From: Pseudomonadota bacterium
GTDB taxonomy: Bacteria; Pseudomonadota; Gammaproteobacteria; Steroidobacterales; Steroidobacteraceae
DNA length: 64,000 nt
Direction of reading: 5' to 3'
Assembly: GCA_023391815.1 (NCBI GenBank)
Contig: JAEWAF010000052.1
Span: 5,317 to 69,316 of the forward strand
The translations under genes and the position numbers were made by a program. Shown piece after piece: positions 41,654 through 50,368 of this stretch (positions are counted from its first letter, which is position 1; every line of letters begins with the position of its first letter). Under the pieces are notes generated by a model that was given only the letters and a program-made list of their open reading frames with translations, was not told where the DNA came from and did no database searches.

Positions 41654-43759
41654 ATGATCGATCGAACCCTGCATGGGGCAGTGCTGACGAGTATCGGTGC
41701 CTTCGCGATGTGCGCGCAGGCTGTCGCCCAGGACACCAAGAGCAGTCCCGCGCTCGAGGAAATCGTGGTCACCGGTTATCGATTCCTCAACGAGGACACC
41801 AGCGGCACGACCAACCTGCCGCTGCCGATCGAAGAGGTGCCGCAGTCCATCAGCCTCATCAGCAACGATTTCCTCAAAGCCGCGGACATCAAGTCGCTGG
41901 GCGAAGTGGCGCAATACACGCCGGGCGCGATCTTCTCCGGCAACACGGAAGGGTATCGAACGACGGTGAAGCTGCGCGGCTTCAGCCCAGGCGAGGCCGT
42001 CGACGGCTTGCCCCTCGGCGGCGGCGAGGCCATCAGCGAATATGACTACGCAGTGGTGGATCGTCTGGAAATCGTCAAGGGTCCATCGTCGGTGGTTTAT
42101 GGTGCATCGAGCCCGGGCGGTATCGTCAACATCGTGACCAAGAAGGGCACGCCGGACACGGCGGAGTATCTGGCGCTCGACATCGGCATGTGGAACAACT
42201 ACCGCATCGAAGGCCAAGCCGGCGGCGCGGTCGACCCGGACGGGCGCATCAGTGTAATCGGCGTCGCCGCGTACGAGCAGGGCGACAGTTTCATGGACAT
42301 CATGAATCACGATCGCACCGTGCTCTACGGCGGCGTGGACTTCGCCATCACCGACTCGTTGAACGCCTACATTCGTAGCGGTTTCGAAAGCAACACGCGC
42401 ACCTCGTTCGACGGCATTCCCACCTTCGCCGACGGCACGCCGGCGCCGTTGCCGCGTTCGTTCTTCATCGGTTCCGACGATCCGCGCTTCGAACTGCAGA
42501 CCGATCGCACGTACCTGAATGCGGGCATCGATTGGGATGTGACCGAGTCGTGGAGCGTCGCCATCAAGACCAATTACACGCGCAGCGATCACAAAGGTGC
42601 GGCGGGGTATGCCGGCGAGCTGCAAGACGACGGTGCGATCTTCCTGAGCGTCGATGAGGACCTGCGTTCGACCCATGAGTTGTTCGCGGCCGGCATCACG
42701 TCGATCTACAAGCTGGACGGCCTGGGGCTGAGCGACAGCTTCATTTCCCTCGGGGCCGTCTACAACGATCATCAGTGGGATGCGGCGCGGCGACTCTACG
42801 ACGTGGGCGAAGCGAATATCTTCGATGGCGTACAGGCGATTTCGGATGCTTACGAATCGGCGCCCATCGATAACCTGATCAGAAGGCCGCACCAGGAAGA
42901 CTCGTTGCTCACGTACTCCGCGCAAGCGGTGGTGCGCGTGATCGAGCCGCTGACAGTGCTGCTCGGCGCCTCCTACTCGGGCACCGATTATGAGTTCCAT
43001 TCAACGACGCTGCCGCGTTCCGCGTACAAGTACGACGGCGAGGTGAGCTATCGAGGCGGCTTGACGTACGAATTCGCTCAGGGACTGAATGCTTATCTGT
43101 CCTATAGCGAGTCGTTCCTGCCGCAGACCGTGCGCGATGTGAATGAAAATCCGCTGAAGCCGCTGATCGGCGAGCAAAAGGAAGTCGGCCTGAAGTACGC
43201 GCCGCAAGGCGGCCGCACGCTGTTTACCGCGGCGCTGTTCGAGATCGTCCAGAGCAATAAGCCGGAGTTCGATCAGGTCACCGAGTTGGGCGACCGGTTC
43301 AAACCGATGGGCGAAGTCCGTCATCGCGGCGCGGAGCTGGAAGTCGTCGGTCGAGTTGGCGATCGCTGGCAGGTGCACGGCGGCTATGCGTATCTGGATC
43401 CGGAGATCACCAGGAACGGCGAGCAGCCCGAGCTGGTGGGCAAGACCATTACTTATCTGCCCAACCACACCGCCAGCGTATTCGCGAGCTACGAGTTGAC
43501 GGACAGCTTCACGTTGGGGGCCGGCGCTCGCTACGTTGGCTCAGTCAACACGACATACGACAATTCCGCGAAAGATCTTCCGTCGTACACCATCGTCGAC
43601 GCGACTGCCTCGTACGTCTATCAGAACTGGAGATTCCAGCTGAACGTGCACAATCTGTTCGACGAGAAGTACTACATCAATACCTACGAGACGGTGTACT
43701 ACGGCAACGTCATCGGCGAGCCGGCGAACGTGTCGGTATCGGCGCGGTACGAGTTCTGA
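41654..43759 (+). CDS. TonB-dependent siderophore-type receptor
   Basis: A 701-residue outer-membrane receptor starting at ATG 41654, chosen because it gives a normal signal peptide (MIDRTLHGAVLTSIGAFAMCAQAVAQ) and leaves the promoter and palindrome outside the gene. TonB box region LEEIVVTGYR, plug at ~45-155 (EVPQSISLISNDFLKAADIK; EIVKGPSSVVYGASSPGGIVNIVTKK) and a barrel to the aromatic end SARYEF. The plug is of the FhuA/FpvA siderophore type. Yet the operon behind it (2-bp gap) encodes an amidohydrolase, a DgcN-like protein, a serine hydrolase and an esterase, so the ligand may be an acylated amino-acid or peptide compound. Confidence 0.92.
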   Translation: MIDRTLHGAVLTSIGAFAMCAQAVAQDTKSSPALEEIVVTGYRFLNEDTSGTTNLPLPIEEVPQSISLISNDFLKAADIKSLGEVAQYTPGAIFSGNTEGYRTTVKLRGFSPGEAVDGLPLGGGEAISEYDYAVVDRLEIVKGPSSVVYGASSPGGIVNIVTKKGTPDTAEYLALDIGMWNNYRIEGQAGGAVDPDGRISVIGVAAYEQGDSFMDIMNHDRTVLYGGVDFAITDSLNAYIRSGFESNTRTSFDGIPTFADGTPAPLPRSFFIGSDDPRFELQTDRTYLNAGIDWDVTESWSVAIKTNYTRSDHKGAAGYAGELQDDGAIFLSVDEDLRSTHELFAAGITSIYKLDGLGLSDSFISLGAVYNDHQWDAARRLYDVGEANIFDGVQAISDAYESAPIDNLIRRPHQEDSLLTYSAQAVVRVIEPLTVLLGASYSGTDYEFHSTTLPRSAYKYDGEVSYRGGLTYEFAQGLNAYLSYSESFLPQTVRDVNENPLKPLIGEQKEVGLKYAPQGGRTLFTAALFEIVQSNKPEFDQVTELGDRFKPMGEVRHRGAELEVVGRVGDRWQVHGGYAYLDPEITRNGEQPELVGKTITYLPNHTASVFASYELTDSFTLGAGARYVGSVNTTYDNSAKDLPSYTIVDATASYVYQNWRFQLNVHNLFDEKYYINTYETVYYGNVIGEPANVSVSARYEF

Positions 43760-43761
43760 TC

Positions 43762-45255
43762 ATGCGGTCACTGCTCGCTAGCTGCGTCTGCGGTGTCGTG
43801 CTCATGTCCTCAGGCATGAGCGCGACAGCAGCTGGCGCGGGGTACGACATTGTCTACACGGGCGCGCGCGCCATCGATCCGGAAACGGGCCTCGATGATG
43901 TAAGAAACATCGGAATCATCGGCGGCAGGATCGCGGCGGTGTCGAGCGAGCGACTGAAGGGACGGCGGACCATCGATGCCCGCGGCCTGGTCGCGGCGCC
44001 GGGCTTCATCGATCTGCACTCGCATTCGACGACGTTGCAGACCGCGAAGTTCCAGGTGAAGGACGGCGTCACGACGCGTCTCGAACTGGAAGGCGGCGTG
44101 TTTCCGGTCGAGCAGTGGTACGAGCAGAAGGCCGGCAGAGAGCTGCTCAACTACGGAGCGAGCGTCAGCCACAACGAAGCCCGGTTCTATCTTTTGAACG
44201 GCGGTGACGAGCGGGCGATGCAGTTGCTGCAATCCGACCCGCTCATTTCCTTTCGCAAGGACATTCACACGGCTTTGCCGTTCGACCAGCGTGCCCGGCT
44301 GATCGTCGAGCTCGAACGAGGGATGAAGCTGGGCGCGATCGGTATCGGCAGCGGTCCACAGTACGCACCGGGCATCGACCACTGGGAGTTGCTGGATGTG
44401 ACTCGACTGTCGGCACGGCTGCGAACCTGCGTGTTCACGCATATTCGCTATGGCAGTTTGATCGAACCGGGCAGCACCCTGGAATCGATTCAGGAGAATG
44501 TGGCCAACGTGGCCATCACCGGCGGATGCGTGCACATCATGCATCTCAACAGCATGGGCATGTCCGCGTCGCCCGATTTGTTGAAGGTGATCCTCGGGGC
44601 GCGAGAGCGCGGCTTGGATGTCAGCACGGAGACGTATCCGTGGGGCGCATCTAGCGACAGTATCCGCAGCGTGATCTTTGATGCGGGTTGGGAGCAGCGC
44701 TGGGGCGTTGGTCCTGAAGATCTGCAATCGACCGACACCGGTAAGCGACTCACGCGCGAACAATTCGACGCCTTGCGTTCGGGCACCGGCAAGGACGGCG
44801 TGCTCATGCATATGAACAGCGAGGAAACCATCGTCGCGTTGTTGCGCGAGCCCTCGATGATCGTGGTGAGCGATGCGGGCAATCTGGAAGCCGGCAAGCT
44901 CAGTCATCCTCGGACCGTCGGCTCGTTCGCGCGCGTCTTGGGACATTTCGTGCGCGACACCGGCGTGCTGACGTTGAGCGATGCCATCGCGAAGATGAGC
45001 CTCAAGCCCGCGCAGCGTCTGGAAGCATTCGTGCCGGCGATGAAACACAAGGGACGCTTGCAGGTCGGCGCCGATGCCGATGTGGTGCTGTTCGATCCCA
45101 CGACGGTCCGGGAGCGAGCGACGTATCTGGACGCCATGCAGTCCTCGGAAGGGTTTCAGTACGTCATGATCAATGGCGTGCTGGTGGTCGATCGCGGCAA
45201 GCTCGTGGACAACGCATTTCCCGGCCAGCCGGTGCGCGGCCAGTATGGTGAGTAG
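43762..45255 (+). CDS. Exported amidohydrolase, N-acyl-D-amino-acid deacylase-like
   Basis: A 497-residue amidohydrolase with a signal peptide (residues ~1-24). Motifs are GFIDLHSHS (two His metal ligands, near residue 90), LELEGGVFPVEQWY with a possible bridging Glu, CVFTHIRYG, CVHIMHLNSMG and SDAGN with the catalytic Asp, and a C-terminal VLVVDRGKL strand typical of D-aminoacylase/dihydroorotase relatives. It is similar in plan to the deacylase at 25589-27205 but clearly divergent. It follows the receptor by 2 bp and precedes the DgcN-like gene by 12 bp. Release of an amino acid from an N-acyl or cyclic precursor is likely; the substrate is unknown. Confidence 0.85.
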   Translation: MRSLLASCVCGVVLMSSGMSATAAGAGYDIVYTGARAIDPETGLDDVRNIGIIGGRIAAVSSERLKGRRTIDARGLVAAPGFIDLHSHSTTLQTAKFQVKDGVTTRLELEGGVFPVEQWYEQKAGRELLNYGASVSHNEARFYLLNGGDERAMQLLQSDPLISFRKDIHTALPFDQRARLIVELERGMKLGAIGIGSGPQYAPGIDHWELLDVTRLSARLRTCVFTHIRYGSLIEPGSTLESIQENVANVAITGGCVHIMHLNSMGMSASPDLLKVILGARERGLDVSTETYPWGASSDSIRSVIFDAGWEQRWGVGPEDLQSTDTGKRLTREQFDALRSGTGKDGVLMHMNSEETIVALLREPSMIVVSDAGNLEAGKLSHPRTVGSFARVLGHFVRDTGVLTLSDAIAKMSLKPAQRLEAFVPAMKHKGRLQVGADADVVLFDPTTVRERATYLDAMQSSEGFQYVMINGVLVVDRGKLVDNAFPGQPVRGQYGE

Positions 45256-45267
45256 GGGATAGACACT

Positions 45268-46311
45268 ATGTCAGCCGTTCGGGCGATGGACACCGCGCGC
45301 GTCATCCAAGTGCCGCAGCCGTATCTGCTGTTTCTCGGGCATGCGCAGGAAACCACCTTCATGAAGACCGCGCTCGGTCTGCGTGATTGGGCACACGATC
45401 TTTGCATCGGTGAGTATCGCTGCGACTCGACCAAGGTGAGCATCGGCTTGCCCTATCTCGACCCCGCGAGCGCGTATCGAGCGGGTGCGCGATCGCTCGT
45501 GATCGGCGTCGCGGGCATCGGCGGCACGATCGATCCGCGCTGGATCGAGTATCTGGTGCGCGCACTGGAAGCGGGGCTGGACATCGTGAGCGGCGCCCAT
45601 TCGAAACTCAGCGATTGTCCGGCCCTGAAACAGACCGCGGATCGTCTCGGCAGAGCGCTGATCGATGTTCGCGTGCCGCCGGCGGATATCCCGGTTGCGA
45701 CCGGGCGCAAGCGCACAGGCAAGCGACTGTTGACGGTCGGCACCGATTGCGCGCTCGGCAAGAAGTACACCGCGCTATCGTTGCAGCGGCAATTCCAGGC
45801 CCGAGGGATCGATGCAGATTTTCGAGCCACGGGCCAGACGGGAATCCTGATCTCCGGCGCCGGAATTCCGATCGATGCGGTGGTGAGCGACTTCGTCGCG
45901 GGCGCCGCTGAGATCCTGAGCCCGGACGCGGCCGAAGATCATTGGGACGTGATCGAAGGGCAGGGCTCGGTGTTTCATCCTTCCTATGCCGGTGTGTCGT
46001 TGGGACTGCTGCATGGCTCGCAGCCGGACGTGATCGTCCTGTGCCACGAGGCCGGGCGGCAGCGCATCGTCGGACTCGAAGGTTATCCGACGCCGAGTCT
46101 GCGTGAAGCCATCGATCTCACCGAACGACTGGCGCGGCTCACGAATCCGCGCGTCCGGTGCGCCGGTGTATCCTTGAACACGTCGCGCCTGCCCGAAGGC
46201 GATGCTCTTCAGTTGCTGAGAGAGATCAGCCTGAGTCTGAATCTGCCGGTTGCCGATCCCATGCGGCCCGGTCGCGAGCTGGATCAATTGGTCGACTCCT
46301 GTCTGGCGTAG
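45268..46311 (+). CDS. dgcN: DUF1611 family protein, DgcN-like (D-glutamate N-acetyltransferase family)
   Basis: A 347-residue cytosolic protein of the DUF1611 family. The N-terminal part (YLLFLGHAQETTFMKTALGLRDW; CDSTKVSIGLPYLDP) and the P-loop-like nucleotide or CoA site GTDCALGKKYTALSL (~residue 152) are family hallmarks, followed by FRATGQTGILISGAGIPIDAVVSDF and EGQGSVFHPSYAGVSLGLLHG. In Pseudoalteromonas the homologue DgcN acetylates D-glutamate, and the partner DgcA epimerises the product. No DgcA-type epimerase is present here; a D-aminoacylase-like amidohydrolase and hydrolases take its place in the operon, so the reaction may be related but not the same. The symbol is given by homology only. 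Confidence 0.85.
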   Translation: MSAVRAMDTARVIQVPQPYLLFLGHAQETTFMKTALGLRDWAHDLCIGEYRCDSTKVSIGLPYLDPASAYRAGARSLVIGVAGIGGTIDPRWIEYLVRALEAGLDIVSGAHSKLSDCPALKQTADRLGRALIDVRVPPADIPVATGRKRTGKRLLTVGTDCALGKKYTALSLQRQFQARGIDADFRATGQTGILISGAGIPIDAVVSDFVAGAAEILSPDAAEDHWDVIEGQGSVFHPSYAGVSLGLLHGSQPDVIVLCHEAGRQRIVGLEGYPTPSLREAIDLTERLARLTNPRVRCAGVSLNTSRLPEGDALQLLREISLSLNLPVADPMRPGRELDQLVDSCLA

Positions 46312-46318
46312 GAAACAT

Positions 46319-47953
46319 ATGTCCGCAACGAGATGGATCGCGGCTGCGCTCATCACGGCGTGGTTCCCGCTGGCGAGCGCGTCATCGAACGACCGGATCA
46401 AACCGGCGCTCGAAGAGATTCAGAAGCTCGTGGCTGCCTCGGGCAACGGCCCCGGCATTGCGATTGGCGTGAGCGACCGCGAACGGTTGCTCGGTGTCGT
46501 GGTTCACGGTTATTCGGATCTGAAGGCCGGTAAACCCGTGACCGCGGACACGAAATTCGCGCTGGGCTCGATCTCGAAATCGTTCACCGCCGTCGTGCTG
46601 TTACAGATGGCGGACGCGAAAAAGTTCGATCCGTCGGCGCCGCTGAGCAAGTATCTGCCTCAGTTCCGCGTGAACACGACGTATCCGGCAATCACCGGTC
46701 ACTCGGTGCTCAATCACACGTCCGGGCTGCCGAACTATCTGCCGCACCTGTCCTCGATGCGATATGTGCTGTACGCCTTGCACGACTTCCAGCCGACGTA
46801 TGCGCCCGGCGAGCACTTCGAATACTCCAACACCGGGTATCAGGTTCTAGGTTACGTTGCCGAGCGCATCGACGGCGCTTCGTTTCCTTCGATACTCAAG
46901 CGCCGCGTCTTGGAGCCGCTCGGGATGCATGCGACCGAGCCTGCGATGGACGACACCGTCCGGCAGTCGCTCGCGGTCAGCTATGAGCGCTGGCCCTACG
47001 ATGACGGGTATGTCGAGGCGAACTGGTTTCCTTACACCGCTGCCGATGGGGGCATTGCCAGCAACACAGCGGACTTCGGCGCGTATGTGAGATTCATTTT
47101 GAATCGAGGGGCGGCGCCGAAGGGCAGAATTCTGTCGCCCGGTGCCTTCGAAGCATTCATCACGCCCGCACTGGAGGATTACGCGTACGGTGTGAATGTG
47201 TCGCGCACGGCAGGAAATACGGTCGTCGGTCATGGCGGCTCGATCTATGGGTTCACCAGTTACTTCGAAGCGCACATCGACGAGGGATTCGGGATCACGT
47301 TCCTGAGCAATACCCGGCTGGATTCGGCGCTGATGGGGCGAGTCATCGGCATTGCGTCGAAGGCGCTCGGCGGCAACGGTCAACCCGCGACGTATCGGAA
47401 GTTCGTCAATCCGCCGGCGCAGGATTTCAACGATACCTCGCGCTATGAAGGAACCTATCGACGCCAGGATGGCGCAAGCGTGGTGTTTTCGAAGGGGCAG
47501 GCGGGCAGGTTGCTCATGCGCCGCGCGGACGGCAAGCAAGTCGAGCTCAGAAGGATGGGGCGCGACATCTACGGTGGCAGCGAGGCCGGCGCCTATCTGT
47601 TCTTCGGCGAGTCGGAGGTCTCTCACGGCGCGGACTGGTACACGAAGGAAGGTGCGGCGGTGCCTGAGAACGTGATTGCTCCAGCGGAGTATCGCGCTTA
47701 CGTGGGCCGCTACCAGAATCGCAGCGACGAAGGGCCGGACGTCCGAGTATTCGTGCGCCGTGGACGTCTCATGGTGACCTCGGCCACCAGCACCTCGTTT
47801 GCTTCGGAGCTCGTGGCCGTCAGCCCCGGCGTGTTTCGACTCGAGTCCCCGTCGCACAGCCCCGAACGGTATCGATTCGATACGCTCGACGATGGCGTGG
47901 CGCTGCGCTTGCAGATTACGGGCGTGCCGCTCTACCGAGTGGATGTGCCCTGA
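46319..47953 (+). CDS. Exported beta-lactamase-fold serine hydrolase
   Basis: A 544-residue protein from ATG 46319 (signal MSATRWIAAALITAWFPLASA); the earlier start would reach into the DgcN-like gene. Ser84 and Lys87 in GSISKSFT are the catalytic pair, FEYSNTGYQ gives the YSN motif and VVGHGGSIYGF the HGG in place of KTG. A C-terminal lipocalin-like region (~residues 370-540, e.g. RYEGTYRRQDG and AYVGRYQNRS repeats) is common in D-aminopeptidases such as DAP/PBP4*. It lies 7 bp after the DgcN-like gene and 11 bp before the esterase. Together with its counterpart at 27202-28659 it suggests hydrolysis of D-amino-acid peptides, which is inference. Confidence 0.9.
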   Translation: MSATRWIAAALITAWFPLASASSNDRIKPALEEIQKLVAASGNGPGIAIGVSDRERLLGVVVHGYSDLKAGKPVTADTKFALGSISKSFTAVVLLQMADAKKFDPSAPLSKYLPQFRVNTTYPAITGHSVLNHTSGLPNYLPHLSSMRYVLYALHDFQPTYAPGEHFEYSNTGYQVLGYVAERIDGASFPSILKRRVLEPLGMHATEPAMDDTVRQSLAVSYERWPYDDGYVEANWFPYTAADGGIASNTADFGAYVRFILNRGAAPKGRILSPGAFEAFITPALEDYAYGVNVSRTAGNTVVGHGGSIYGFTSYFEAHIDEGFGITFLSNTRLDSALMGRVIGIASKALGGNGQPATYRKFVNPPAQDFNDTSRYEGTYRRQDGASVVFSKGQAGRLLMRRADGKQVELRRMGRDIYGGSEAGAYLFFGESEVSHGADWYTKEGAAVPENVIAPAEYRAYVGRYQNRSDEGPDVRVFVRRGRLMVTSATSTSFASELVAVSPGVFRLESPSHSPERYRFDTLDDGVALRLQITGVPLYRVDVP

Positions 47954-47964
47954 GAGGGGAAGGC

Positions 47965-49323
47965 ATGAAGGTTTTGATTCGGGTCCTGGCGCTGGGCTGG
48001 TTGATCTGGTGCCAGGCATCGAAGGCGGACACCGATGCGCCGCCGTCGAGCCCGCTGCTCGAGCAACTGGCGGCCGCGGTGGCTGCGGGCGATCGAACGG
48101 CGACCGATAACTTCTGGCGAGCGGTCGAGCAATCGCGCGCACCGCTGATTGAGCAACCCGATGGCGCCGTCTCGACCGATGTGCTGATGACATTTCTATG
48201 GCGCGCGTTGCCTCTGCAGGACGCGGTCAACGTTCGAGTGATTCCCGGTGAGCTCGTGTCGTGGGAACAGGTCGGCGAGCCGCTGCAACGACTTGCCAAG
48301 ACCGATGTCTGGTATCGCACGTATCGCATTTCTCGCAAGGCCCGATTCACGTACTACCTGGCGTGGCCGCAAGGTGCCGTTCCACGCACCGATTCGATTC
48401 ATCGACTCACAGCCGACAACGGAATCCTCTACGAAGCCGTGGCCGATTCGCGCGCTCGCTGGACCTACGTGCAAGAACGCGACGGTGTGCGACGAATCTT
48501 TTCTTACGCCGAAGGCCCCGATGCCCCGGCGGAACCGTTTGTCACATTGAGGGACGGAATCGCGCGGGGCAAGGTCGAGACTTTCGACGTCGAGAGCAGG
48601 ATCCTGGCGAATCAGCGCAAAGTCTCGGTCTACACGCCGCCGGGTTATCGAACGGAAGGCGCGGCATATGGCCTGCTGCTCATGTTCGACCGTCTCTCCT
48701 ATACGAGCGACGTGCCGACGCCGACGATCCTCGACAACATGCTCGCCGACAAGGCGATACCGCCAATGCTCGCGGTGCTGATCGATTCTCGCGTGACCAA
48801 CGATCCGGACGGCGATGCGCGCAGTCGGGAATTGCCGCCGAATGACACCTATCAGCGCTTCCTCCGGGAGGAGCTGCTGCCGCTGATTCGCAAGCGATAC
48901 CACGTGAGCGCCGATCCGAAGCGGAATGTCGTCGCCGGCTCCAGCTATGGCGGATTGGCGGCGACTTACACCGCGCTCAGCAATCCCGCGGTGTTCGGCA
49001 ACGTCGTTTCGCAGTCGGGGTCGTACTGGTGGAGCCCCGAGTGTTGCCAGCCGGCGCCGGAGAAGATGGTCTTCCTCAGCGAGAATGCCGGCTGGACGAT
49101 CAAGAAAGTCGCGTCGTTGCCGCGCCAGCCGATTCGTTTCTATATGGACGTGGGCGCGTGGGAGACGGCGGACATGCTGATGCCCAATCGTCTCTTGCGG
49201 TCCGTGCTCGAGGGCAAAGGCTATGAGGTGACGTATCGCGAGTTCGTGGGCGGCCACGACTACGTGATCTGGCGCGGAACCTTGTCCGATGGCTTGATCG
49301 CGGTCATCGGGACCAGGCATTGA
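47965..49323 (+). CDS. Exported Fes/IroE-like esterase
   Basis: A 452-residue alpha/beta hydrolase with a signal peptide (LIRVLALGWLIWCQASKA). Residues ~60-180 resemble the N-terminal domain of enterochelin esterase (ALPLQDAVNVRVIPG; TDVWYRTYRISRKARFTYYLAW). The catalytic domain has RKVSVYTPPGY, the nucleophile Ser327 in AGSSYGGLA and His431 in GGHDYVIWRG. The strong site GAGGGGAAGG precedes the ATG. Fes-type enzymes cut ferric siderophores, in agreement with a siderophore-type TonB receptor at the head of the operon; alternatively it cleaves an ester in the compound that the other hydrolases process. It is the last gene, ending at a bidirectional hairpin. Confidence 0.88.
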   Translation: MKVLIRVLALGWLIWCQASKADTDAPPSSPLLEQLAAAVAAGDRTATDNFWRAVEQSRAPLIEQPDGAVSTDVLMTFLWRALPLQDAVNVRVIPGELVSWEQVGEPLQRLAKTDVWYRTYRISRKARFTYYLAWPQGAVPRTDSIHRLTADNGILYEAVADSRARWTYVQERDGVRRIFSYAEGPDAPAEPFVTLRDGIARGKVETFDVESRILANQRKVSVYTPPGYRTEGAAYGLLLMFDRLSYTSDVPTPTILDNMLADKAIPPMLAVLIDSRVTNDPDGDARSRELPPNDTYQRFLREELLPLIRKRYHVSADPKRNVVAGSSYGGLAATYTALSNPAVFGNVVSQSGSYWWSPECCQPAPEKMVFLSENAGWTIKKVASLPRQPIRFYMDVGAWETADMLMPNRLLRSVLEGKGYEVTYREFVGGHDYVIWRGTLSDGLIAVIGTRH

Positions 49324-49333
49324 ACTTCGCCCG

Positions 49334-49357
49334 GCGCGCATCGGCATCGATGCGCGC
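49334..49357. terminator. Terminator between convergent esterase and YCII genes
   Basis: A perfect 10-bp stem, GCGCGCATCG / CGATGCGCGC, with a GCAT loop, between the esterase stop (49323) and the YCII gene end (49372). T-runs are weak on both sides, but symmetry and place fit a bidirectional terminator. Confidence 0.65.
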
Positions 49358-49371
49358 AGCCGTTGTCTCGA

Positions 49372-49743
49372 TCAGAGCTGCTCGAGCGACTCGATCGGGC
49401 GCACTTCGATGCCGCCACCGAAGATCTCCCCCAGATGCGTGCCGGGGTGGAGGCGGGCAATCCGGACCGCCTCGTCCATGTTCTCGGCATCGACGATGAA
49501 GAACGCGCCCCACGGTTCCTTCGTGTTTTCATAAGGGCCGCTCCGGTCCGTCACCCCATTCTTGCTCGCACGCAGCGTTCTGAAATCGTCGGGCAGGGCG
49601 AGCGAACCGATCAACGACACCTTGCCCGACGCCTTGAGCCGGGCGTCATGGGGCGCGCAGAGCTCGCCGATTTTCTGGAAGTCACCGGGCTGAAGCTTCT
49701 TGAAGCCTTCGAGATCGTAGTGGCAGACACACAGGAACTTCAT
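49372..49743 (-). CDS. YCII-related (DGPF) domain protein
   Basis: A 123-residue single-domain protein of the YCII/PhnB-like DGPF group: MKFLCVCHYDLEGFKKL at the start, DGPF-type segment TDRSGPYENTKEPWGAFFIVDAENMDEAVRIARLHPGT in the middle and FGGGIEVRPIE at the end. Such proteins adopt a dimeric ferredoxin-like fold; some are dehydrochlorinase-like or accompany ECF sigma factors, and none is well understood. It is divergent from an HxlR-family regulator, with a pair of inverted repeats between, so it is the probable target of that regulator. Confidence 0.88.
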   Translation of the reverse strand: MKFLCVCHYDLEGFKKLQPGDFQKIGELCAPHDARLKASGKVSLIGSLALPDDFRTLRASKNGVTDRSGPYENTKEPWGAFFIVDAENMDEAVRIARLHPGTHLGEIFGGGIEVRPIESLEQL

Positions 49744-49767
49744 TGCGACTCTCCGTCCGGGTTACTG

Positions 49768-49820
49768 GTTGCACTCTGCAAGCGGTTGCGACTGTAGTCA
49801 TTCCAGTTGCACAATGCAAC
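49768..49820. promoter_or_regulatory. Paired operator candidates for the HxlR regulator
   Basis: Two copies of GTTGCA-N3-TGCAA: GTTGCACTCTGCAAG (49768-49782, one mismatch) and GTTGCACAATGCAAC (49806-49820, perfect), 38 bp apart, in the 81-bp gap between the YCII gene (-) and the HxlR gene (+). The second ends four bases before the HxlR start, where binding would block translation or transcription. HxlR is a dimer, so a dyad is expected. Confidence 0.7.
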
Positions 49821-49824
49821 CAGT

Positions 49825-50358
49825 ATGAGCGCCAAGATCGACCCCGCCGCGCTGCCCGTCAAATCCGGCTGTGCCATCAATCTGGCCACCGAAGTGCTCG
49901 GCGACCGCTGGAGCCTGGTGGTGCTGCGAGACATGATGTTCGGCAACTTCCGGCACTTTCGGGAGCTGTTGAGCAACAACATGGAGGGCATCGCGTCCAA
50001 CATCCTGTCGGCGCGGCTCAAGCATCTTCAGGACGTGGGATTGATCACCTGTGCGGCCGATCCGACCCACAAGCAGAAGTTGATCTACAGCCTGACGGAA
50101 CCTGCGATTCAGCTGGTGCCGGTGATGGCGACGCTCGGCGAGTGGGGGCGGCGACATCTGCCGGTCACGCATGAGCTGAGCGTCCGCGCGCGACTGCTGT
50201 TCGAGGGTGGGCCGCCGATGTGGGAGGAGTTCATGGAGGAGCTGCGCGAGTTGCACCTCGGTCGACGGCGAGCCGCGCGGGCCGGCGCGGGGCCGGCGGT
50301 CTTGCAACGTTTGAACGACGCGTATCTGGCCGCGTCGAAGAAGAGTCGTGCTCGCTGA
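49825..50358 (+). CDS. HxlR-family transcriptional regulator
   Basis: A 177-residue MarR-like winged-helix protein. The ATG at 49825 is used; TTG 49807 is open but lies inside the operator-like repeat. HxlR signatures are CAINLATEVLGDRWSLVVLRDMMFGNFRHFRELL, then ASNILSARLKHLQDVGLI and the beta-wing. Members often sense electrophiles or thiol stress and control a neighbouring divergent gene, here the YCII protein. The C-terminal ~60 residues (VTHELSVRARLLFEGG onward) are an extended helical end. Its end meets the AraC-family gene. Confidence 0.92.
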   Translation: MSAKIDPAALPVKSGCAINLATEVLGDRWSLVVLRDMMFGNFRHFRELLSNNMEGIASNILSARLKHLQDVGLITCAADPTHKQKLIYSLTEPAIQLVPVMATLGEWGRRHLPVTHELSVRARLLFEGGPPMWEEFMEELRELHLGRRRAARAGAGPAVLQRLNDAYLAASKKSRAR

Positions 50359-50368
50359 CGGGTTCGGA

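Noticed and set aside
40814..43000. 728-residue minus-strand frame across the XRE-cupin gene and the receptor
   Set aside because: It crosses two genes with clear domains, a promoter and an operator; composition is typical shadow sequence.
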